From positions 777,299 to 841,298 of the forward strand of contig FN649727.1 in assembly GCA_000310025.1 (NCBI GenBank): DNA of 64,000 bases. Reading direction: 5' to 3'. Origin of the DNA: Ectocarpus siliculosus. Taxonomy: Eukaryota; Sar; Phaeophyceae; Ectocarpales; Ectocarpaceae. The notes below the pieces were generated by a model, which was not told the DNA's origin, ran no database searches, and worked only from the letters and a program-made list of their open reading frames with translations. Below, one piece after another: positions 56,797 to 64,000 of the stretch (positions are counted from its first letter, which is position 1; every line of letters begins with the position of its first letter). Position numbers and translations under genes: made by a program.

Positions 56797-58067
56797 TGTT
56801 TCCGACGTGTTTTGCTGTGAAAACCGCTGCTGCTGACTTCTGTGGTGCGCCGATCTGCAATGGCAGAGCAGCCAAGCAAACACCAGGGGTCCCCGCGAAC
56901 TGGATAATTCGCACATGAGGGTGTGATGGGTGACCGACAGCCAGCCGCCACCTGCACCGACGCCCAGCTTGAGGAGCACTTGCAAGCAGGCGGACGACGC
57001 AATAGCAACGGAGAGGGACCCATCTCGCGGCCAGTGCTATAAGAAGCCCATACGAAGATGGTGAGGTTCTCGACAATCCATGAAACCCCTTCCACGATTG
57101 TTCAGCCGAGAGGGCATCAGCAGCGCCTATTAACCGCGGTGTGTGTGTTTGTAGCGGACCCTCTTCCTCTGTTCGGAATTGGAACGCGTGCTCGCTGTTT
57201 GGCCAGGTTCTGTCCCCAAACACACAGCACACGGTCCCGGCCACTCGGCGTCTGTAGCGAAGGCGAGAGAGCCGCAACGCGTGCTGTCTGCCTCGTCGCT
57301 GTGAAATTGTCGAAACTGCCCCATGATGAGTGCAATAACCGTTGTTGCGCTCGTCGTTCCAACTGAACGTTCCAGGGTCCAACAACAACTCACTTTTCCG
57401 ACCTCTCCAACACAGCAGTTGCATACATACAGCATCGCTCGGTTGAGGGCAAAAACGCCACGCAACCCCCCCGTGTCGTAGTTGTAGACACGCTCGCCGA
57501 CAGCATGCCGACAGGCCGGGCGTGCGTTGGTTGCTGCCCCCTCGATGGAACGAAAGTCGGGGTAATTTTGTGTGTTTCACGAACGAGACGCATCACTGAC
57601 CGTGAGAAGGCGGCCCTGGTTCTATGCCTACGGTTTTCACACGCGCTCGCCGAATAACTACCCTCTCGCGTGCTGCATAACCATTTCCCGACACGCACAC
57701 CAACAAATCGACCTGTCATGGGCAGACAGCGTAGCGGCAAGTCAACCCGCACACCCACGCCGTGATGGAATATTGCTGCGCGTACCTTTCCTCTTTTGCG
57801 CCTTGACTTCTGCAGGCCCCCCTTCAAATTCTCAAAACCCCGTCACGAGCACGTGAGGTACTACTGGTTACTGTTGTAGACGGCACACGACGATCACGCA
57901 CTCCTGTCGTCGTCTGCCCAAACTTCGTTTCCTATTTGTTTGAGTTGAGGCTCCCGGGATGCGAGGCTGCAGAAAGCATCACCAACCTAAATGTGTTCGA
58001 CATACGACCACGCCGACCATTCAGATTTTTTTTTCCACCCTCCCCCCCCCCCGACCCCGGTCAACAG
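56797..58067. promoter_or_regulatory. Divergent 5' region shared by argininosuccinate synthase and the PLAC8 gene
   Basis: The start codon of argininosuccinate synthase points left at 56796 and the first supported PLAC8-gene exon points right from 58068, so both promoters must lie in this ~1.3 kb. It may also contain one or more 5' exons of the PLAC8 gene. No individual control element can be assigned by eye; long open frames here (for example 56624-57580 reverse) overlap the start exon and are shadows. Confidence 0.5.
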
Positions 58068-58193
58068 GCGCGCAAAAGCAAGAGCGGCCGGAGTGGTACC
58101 AGCGACACTCGATCAAACGCCTCTGGCCGATCGCGACGGTCGTCTAGATCCCGCACGTCGAGGGCGTCGACGTCGCGAAGACCCGTTCAGCCG

Positions 58194-61100
58194 ATGGAGC
58201 TTGTGAGCACCGGCGGCGGCGGCGCGGGGGGGGGCGAGGGCGGAGACCTGCCCTCTCAGAAGTGGCACTCCGCGGTCTGCTGTGCGGGGGGTATCAAGTC
58301 TTGTGAGTGCCGTGGCGGTATGCTCTCATCATCGATGCCAGCTCTAGTTCGTAGCAGAAGGAGCCAAAGACCGAGTGCAAGCACTTGAAAGAGTACATGG
58401 GCCTACTACAACGGAAGCATAGTGCACCCAACGCAGCAAGGTTGGATGCATCAAGGTTGGATGCAAGGTTGGATGCATGCGGCTCAATTACGTTCGTGCC
58501 TGAATAGGGTCACGGGATACATGAAAGTCGTGCAATATTCTGTTGGTTGCTGCTGCTGCTGGTGTTGGTGTGGGTAGTCTTTGCACTACACAGACCCACT
58601 TTTTTTACACGACTCACTCCACCATAAGGCAAAACGGCAAAACGCCCCCCATGGCCATCACCCCCCCCCCTTTCCTATTATACCATCTTCGCGTTCATAC
58701 CGCCCTGACATCGTTCCTCTTGTCCACGTCCCCCGCCCCCCCCGCCCCCCGGCCGCTTTGGAATGATGCCCATGACGTATGTTGTAGTGTACGGTCTGTG
58801 CGTCCCTTGCGGGTTGGCGACGGCGAGGCATCGGCTGGACGGGTCCTCGTGGTGCGTGAACGCCATGTGCCTGAGCCCCTGTGCGGCGAGGAACATCGTG
58901 CGCCACGGCTACGGCATCAAGGTACGGCGGGAGACGGCTGCGTAGCGTATCCTCGCTTCGTTTCAGGCATGTGTACTATTTCCTATGGCGTTTCGTCTTG
59001 AGGAGAGGCAAGGAAAGCGTGTTTCTACCGGGGTTGATGAGTTTGTGAACACCCCCTCCCCTCCCCTCCCCTGCCAACGTGTGAAGGCTCGCTTGCGTGC
59101 CCCCAGCACACGCCAGGTTCATCAGAAGGATATTTTAGGGGTCGATTGTTTGCATTTTTTTCGGCGTGTCGCGAGCCCAACTCCCGTTTTTTGTCAGGAA
59201 ATGTTGGGGACAGTACTATATGTACAAGTTTCAAGGTCGACAGGGGATTTCGGTGCCTCACGTTTGCCCGGCAATCGCAACCGATTGAGAAACAGTGTAT
59301 TTGCGAATACTCTGCGAATACAAATCGCGCCGCAAGTTGAACACTCGAGAGTTTTCGTGAATCGGGGTAATTCCTTGGAAGCGCTGTTGCTAGGTAGGTG
59401 GTACGCTACGCCACGCTGCTGCTATTGACCTGGAAACGGTTTACTCTTGGTACCCATCCGAAGTCAGTCTGGCGCATCGACTTCAAGATCCACACCTACC
59501 CTTCACATCACCATCGCTCAATTGAAATCCAACCTTTTTATCGAACCATCTGGACCAGGGGCACTGCTGCGCGGATATTTTGTGCAGCTTGGTGTGCGCG
59601 CCGTGCGTGACGTGCCAGCTGCTGGGGGAGACGGAGAAGAGGGGGTGCGTCTACGACTCGTGGAACGACCAGTCGGCGAGGTCGCGGCGCGAGCAGCCCT
59701 GGAAGTTCGGGCTGTTCAACTGCCTGGACGACTGCACCACCTGTGAGTTGTTCAGCCGTCTTGGAAAATTGTGCACATTGTCGAAAGAGAGGTCGAGATA
59801 TGTAGTACCCCGTTCGAAGGTTGTGTTGATTTCATTACAGGAGGATTAAGGGACACCTTCTTGATACTCCAACTCAATAGGGAAAGCATATTTACGGAGA
59901 AAGCATTGATGCCAGGCGGAACAAATCGCCTACAGAGGGGCACAAATGTAGATATTGTTTTAACGTTTGTCGCGTTGAATGAGATTTTCCCGTTATTCTC
60001 GTAAGGTGCACTCGTGAGTAGTACCGTTGACTTGCTGCCGTTGGTTTGGGCCCGTTGCTCTTCTCCTTTCCTACATAGTTCGCCTAGCATCGTTAGGAAG
60101 ATGGACCGAATGTCTTGTGCCTACAAAATTGTAGTACGAGGGACTCCACCGGACGCCCGCAAATCTTAAAAAGGAGTGCTGACGGCAGCAGAAACGAGCA
60201 AGTTCGCTTGAAGTTTCGCACATAGGCTCGACCTTCACGTCCGTGTGCATGTCAGTCGCCTGGTTCCCGAACGAAGGCTGTGACGCTAACGGGGGTCCTG
60301 ACAGTCCTGTGTTTCCACGCTAAATTGTGGTCCTGACAGTCCAGTGTTTTGTATCGGCCCGCCCCGGTCCCCTCCCGTTTGCGGTGCCTTCCTGGCCAGC
60401 GAAAACCCGATGTCGTGTGACTCTGTGGGGAGGGAGTCCGTAGCTAACGACGGCCAACCGTGCATGACAAGAACTTGTCGCACCGAACCCACCGCGGCGC
60501 ATTTTTTGTTTCTGCGTCCGTTTTCCGTGTGTGTCCAGGCTCGTACGGTTTCTTCTGCCCGATGCCTGCCGTCGGAACGATCCGCACTCAGATGGACGAC
60601 TCGGACTGGATCTTCAACTGCCTGTGCATCAACCCCTTCATCGCCAGGAGCCTCGTCCGCCAGAGCTACAACATCGAGGTCCGTTCATTCGCGCCGGTTG
60701 GGTTTGTTAGTTTGTCGTGTCCCTCGGCTTGGTACTTGTAAAGTATGGCGTTGTATGCATCGGTGGTTCTATCTACCTTTTTCCCTGCTAAATAGGTATT
60801 CCACCTGTGCTCCCAACTTATTTCCGAATGCATGTGCCGTCTCGTTTCTTGTGGGTGTCGAGTTCAATTTTACCGAAACACCTTCGGTGTATTGTCCGGG
60901 CGCATCAGCCTGTGTCTCACCATGAGGATGGAAAGACACCGGAGTTTTCTTTGTAGGTGACGTATCTGTGTTCATTCTTGCGCACTTGCCTTTTTTTTTT
61001 TTGTCTTCACTTCAAATCAGCGCTCACAGCGCTAGTGCCGTTTACTCCAACCCGTGGTCACACTTGCGATGCGCTGCTGTAATCTGGCTTAAAACTAACC

Positions 61101-61361
61101 TCGTGTCCTTTCCACACACCCCCCTCCCCTTTTTCTTCGCCCCGTGTTGTTCTTGTCCTCGTGCGCTTCTTCTCAATCGGCTCCAACCAAAATCCCTCTC
61201 CCTTTTCGCTACCGCGGCGCGGCTCTCACCAGGGGACGGACAGCGCGGACTGCTTGCTCACGTGCTGCTGCTTCCCGTGCTCCATCACCCAGATGCTCAA
61301 CGAGACGCAGCACCGGGGAAACGTCACCGGCTGTCCCGGCTTCAACGCGGTCGAACGTTAA
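58194..61361 (+). CDS. PLAC8-type cysteine-rich protein with two PLAC8-like modules
   Basis: Exons 58068-58302, 58788-58921, 59559-59742, 60539-60678, 61233-61361 join in phase (0/1, 1/0, 0/1, 1/0, 0/stop). Module 1: KWHSAVCCAGG, LYGLCVPCGLATARHRLDG, then CCADILCSLVCAPCVTCQLL. Module 2: PWKFGLFNCLDDCTTC, SYGFFCPMPAVGTIRTQM, then SADCLLTCCCFPCSITQML. The C-rich hydrophobic CCxxPC-type segments are the mark of PLAC8 (Cys-rich) proteins, associated with plasma-membrane transport of metals or organ/cell-size control; substrate unknown here. The first in-frame ATG in exon 1 is 58194, giving 231 residues, but the frame is open back to the acceptor at 58067 through an Arg/Ser-rich stretch, so an upstream start exon is possible. 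The two modules share an identical intron phase pattern, suggesting internal duplication. Confidence 0.8.
58437..58482. repeat. Short tandem repeat in PLAC8-gene intron 1
   Basis: AAGGTTGGATGCA units repeated three to four times with small length variation. Confidence 0.75.
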
Positions 61362-62775
61362 CTGATGTCGGTGTCGTTGTCGATTTTGGCGCCCTGGGCC
61401 CACTTGGGAGGGGGGGTCCGCAGACAGCACCAAGTTTCGGGTGCGGGGGGGGGGGGGGGGGGGCGAAGCAAGCGTTTTATTCTGTCGGAGTGACCCCCGA
61501 TGTTGATGATGATGATGATGCGGGGAGGGTTGTGGGTGCTTGAGCAAATGCTAAAAAACTTCTGGATCTTTCGCCCAGGCGTGTCAACGTTGACATTTTT
61601 GCACTCCTTTGCAGGGTATCTTTCGGTTTTTGTAGAAGGGGGGGGGGGGGGCGCAGCAGCACTACGATATGCCAGTACCCTGGCTCTTCCTTGTTTTTTT
61701 GAGTACTTTTTATTCCACGCTGCTACATTTGACTGGAGTAGTAAAGACTTGCTTTTTATATGGTATATTTCGCCCCCGCGCTTACCTTGCGCGCGCGTGT
61801 GGTGTGTATGCTTGCTTGTGGATTCTCCTGCTGTTATTCTGTAGCTTGTGTCGTCTGGTGCTGTGTTTGGCACTTTAGCGGTGGGGCTGGCTCCACCTGA
61901 GGTACGCTCTTTCCGCACGCTGGACAGCAGCCGCAAGCGCGGTATACCTTTCCGTGTCCTGTGGATCAAAGGCGTATCGAAAGAAGAGGTGACCGGTTAT
62001 CTGTTGTGTGTGCGTGCGGCCGGCGAGTCGGTGGTATTTGCGGCCTGCTCTTTTAGCTGTGGGGGGCACGGGTTCGGAGCGCGCGTGAAGGAAAGAGTAC
62101 GGGAAAGATGAGGAAAGTGCAGACGCCCTGCGGCGTTGACAAAGAGCGCCCAGGGAACTGCGCTTGTCCCCGTGTATGGTATTCACGTTTTGAGGGTAAA
62201 TTATGTCGGTCGAATTGGCGAGCTGCCAAAGTGGCGTGTTGCGCTCCAAAGGTTTTTGTCGCTGCCCCTTCGGGCCTCCTGTTGAGCGACTTTCATTTTT
62301 TTTGTTTTGCTTGTGCTTGTACCGTAGGGGCGCGGCGGTGCCAGATAGATTCATTACGCGAGTTACAGTACATGCATGTCTTTCTTTAGTTGGAGGAGTG
62401 CCCCATGTATTTTCATAATTTTTACGGCCGCTCGCGTTAGCGGTATCTAGTAGGTGAAGGGAAAGCAAAAAAGCGCATGTTTCCAAATGATGAAACTAAC
62501 AACAAGGAAGGATCTTGCGATCACGTGGACGCAAGGACGAGGCACAGTTTTTCGCACTATGTTTCGTAGTGTGACATCCTGGTCGTGGCTGCTTTCTGCT
62601 TCCTTTCCATAGGCCGAAAAGGCCCGTCAATGACTGGTGGATGATCTTGAATAAGACTGCGTGGCGAACGAGTGACCGCCGTGCTGCGACGTTTCAACCA
62701 CGCCCCATTGAATAGGGCGCGAAATGATGAGCAGTAGGGTGAGGTTTCCCCGAAAGATGACGAGATGAGCAAACG
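61362..62775. other. 3' flank of the PLAC8 gene; no further gene recognised
   Basis: Contains G runs at about 61446-61463 and 61639-61651 and a short GAT repeat near 61500-61520. A 203-codon reverse frame (61875-62486) has no conserved features and is regarded as chance. Confidence 0.4.
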
Positions 62776-62900
62776 TTGGCGTTCCGTCGGAAGTTCAACC
62801 TTTGTTACACGTGCCACAAGCAGCGATTTTTTCCTAACCACCAGTGTTTATTTAGCCCGTCGATGAGCTTGAGAAAAAATAAGACGAAATCAGTCAACAA
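62776..62900 (+). mobile_element. Gypsy-type gag zinc-knuckle remnant
   Basis: The forward frame reads AFRRKFNLCYTCHKQRFFPN followed by HQC, the pattern of the single zinc knuckle in many Ty3/gypsy gag proteins (RR..GLCF.C..K..PGH.C). It is followed by a lysine-rich stretch. No intact gag or pol could be traced on either side, so it is a fragment. Confidence 0.45.
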
Positions 62901-64000
62901 ACGAGCATGCCTCTTCAAGTGGGCCGCTCATCGTTTGTGGCTTGCGTTGGCCTGTGGATGGATCAACTGAGACAGATGGTAAGATCGTTACCACGCCGCT
63001 GGACTTGTGTTCGCCGTCACACTAATTGATGTCGAAAACTGTTACGCTGAAAAGGAAAAAGAAGCAACCACCACGCGGCCGGCATGTCCGCAGCCTGTCG
63101 CGTCCCCTCCTACGTACAGTGCCTCTTGAGCTCCACGACTGGAAAATGACGCGCTTGAACCTCAAAGAAACAAAAACAAATGTTTGTACGTCCAAGTTTG
63201 ATTGTTGAAAGCAAGCCAACGAATGTCGTCAGAGTTGCTTTTGTAGTCCCCAAGCTGTTTTCGCTTTTTATCGGTTCAGGCTGTACAGAGAACGGAAGCG
63301 GAGGGAGGGACTCCTCATGCACGCAAGACGGCGAGACACGACAGGCACAAAAACGCAAGAAACCAAGAAAGAAATGGTCTACGTCTACTTATTCGGAGAA
63401 GTCACTTCACTGTGGTGGACACCAACAAAATATCAGCCGATCTATTCGTTCAAGCTTGGGGGTACAGAGTAGCTGACCCGGACGAAGGAGCGCGGGGCTG
63501 CGGATAATCCCCCGGTGCGGTTGTTCGCCGGATGGTCGGCGGCCAGTGAATCACAGCACGATTTGGTTTGTCAGACGAAAACAAACGGGAACCGAAAGAT
63601 TTCGCGATGGCCGCAAAGGGGGTGTCGTGGCAGAATTTGGCAACGCAGCAGCAGTGTAACACGTCGTCGCGCCTTTGCATATTACTTAACCTATCGACTC
63701 CCCTCTTCATTGCATCCGTGGGCTTAATTAACAGCAACAACCTGCTCGGCTTCCTACGTGTTCAGTGCCAGAGAGTGTGGAGCGCGAAAAAGGATACTTT
63801 AGTGCCGAAGGATCTACGTGCCCCGTACCTACGTGGGGAGCAACACTTGAAGCGAAAGCATCTCGTTGGAAGACAAAGAGCCACATTCTTCCATTTTCCC
63901 TTGCCACCACAACGCGCACTTATATAAAAAAAAAAACGTTGGCATGACTGAAATATAGCATGATCCATGACAGCAAATCAACCAGACACCTCTCTTTGAC
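62901..64000. other. No gene recognised
   Basis: Possibly more degenerate retroelement sequence after the zinc knuckle. No conserved protease or RT block could be found and the longest frames overlap each other on opposite strands. Confidence 0.35.

Noticed and set aside
56624-57580. 318-codon reverse open frame
   Set aside because: It overlaps the first exon of argininosuccinate synthase in a different frame, has no conserved motif, and its composition is that of GC-rich noncoding DNA.
1-64000. Integrated phaeovirus (EsV-1-like) DNA, CRISPR arrays, rRNA or tRNA genes
   Set aside because: I looked for capsid-, integrase- or EsV-1-7-type cysteine motifs, regularly spaced repeats and conserved RNA blocks and saw none. 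A tRNA scan could still find one that I missed.

Overview
The window looks like nuclear DNA of a brown alga, most likely Ectocarpus or a close relative. Three things suggest this: an LRR-ROCO GTPase gene in which each leucine-rich repeat sits on its own 72-nt phase-1 exon, a layout typical of Ectocarpus; intron-rich genes with very short exons; and a presequence that looks like the bipartite plastid-targeting signal of algae with secondary plastids. Almost no gene is a single ORF here, so every gene below was pieced together from conserved protein blocks, splice sites and matching exon phases.

Layout. 1-19 kb is gene-poor and full of decayed transposons: a gypsy-like protease/linker fused to a LINE reverse-transcriptase piece (1-1215), a ~2-kb terminal-inverted-repeat element enclosing two LINE 3' ends (2697-4733), and reverse-strand copia-like gag remnants (about 18.0-18.77 kb). 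A few orphan exon candidates (8.4, 10.4, 18.8-19.1 kb) could not be assigned. 20.11-32.27 kb (+) is an LRR-ROCO GTPase locus: N-cap exon, a recently tandem-duplicated array of LRR exons (two of them broken), a Roc GTPase domain with P-loop, DCAGQ and NKCD motifs, then COR and a C-terminal exon. A nonsense codon and two frameshifts make it a probable pseudogene.

32.45-36.46 kb (-) is a young gag-only LTR retrotransposon (near-identical 353/354-bp LTRs, 5-bp target duplication GTGCA, copia-type gag, no pol) with an inverted gag segment beside an assembly gap. 37.0-38.6 kb holds two orphan exon candidates with membrane segments.

The right half is conserved housekeeping DNA. A protein-only RNase P (PRORP; 38874-45480, -, 10 exons, apparently plastid-targeted) is followed by a complete 14-exon argininosuccinate synthase (46786-56796, -). 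A PLAC8-type cysteine-rich membrane protein (58194-61361, +) diverges from it across a ~1.3-kb shared 5' region. Two copies of a ~215-bp MITE lie in introns of the first two genes. The last 2.6 kb has a gypsy-type gag zinc-knuckle remnant. There are three gaps of N: 6653-6752, 35403-35616, 46974-47073. I saw no rRNA, tRNA or CRISPR.

The genes do not form one pathway. PRORP removes tRNA 5' leaders, argininosuccinate synthase acts in arginine/urea-cycle metabolism, and the LRR-ROCO family is a candidate receptor/immune-type signalling family.
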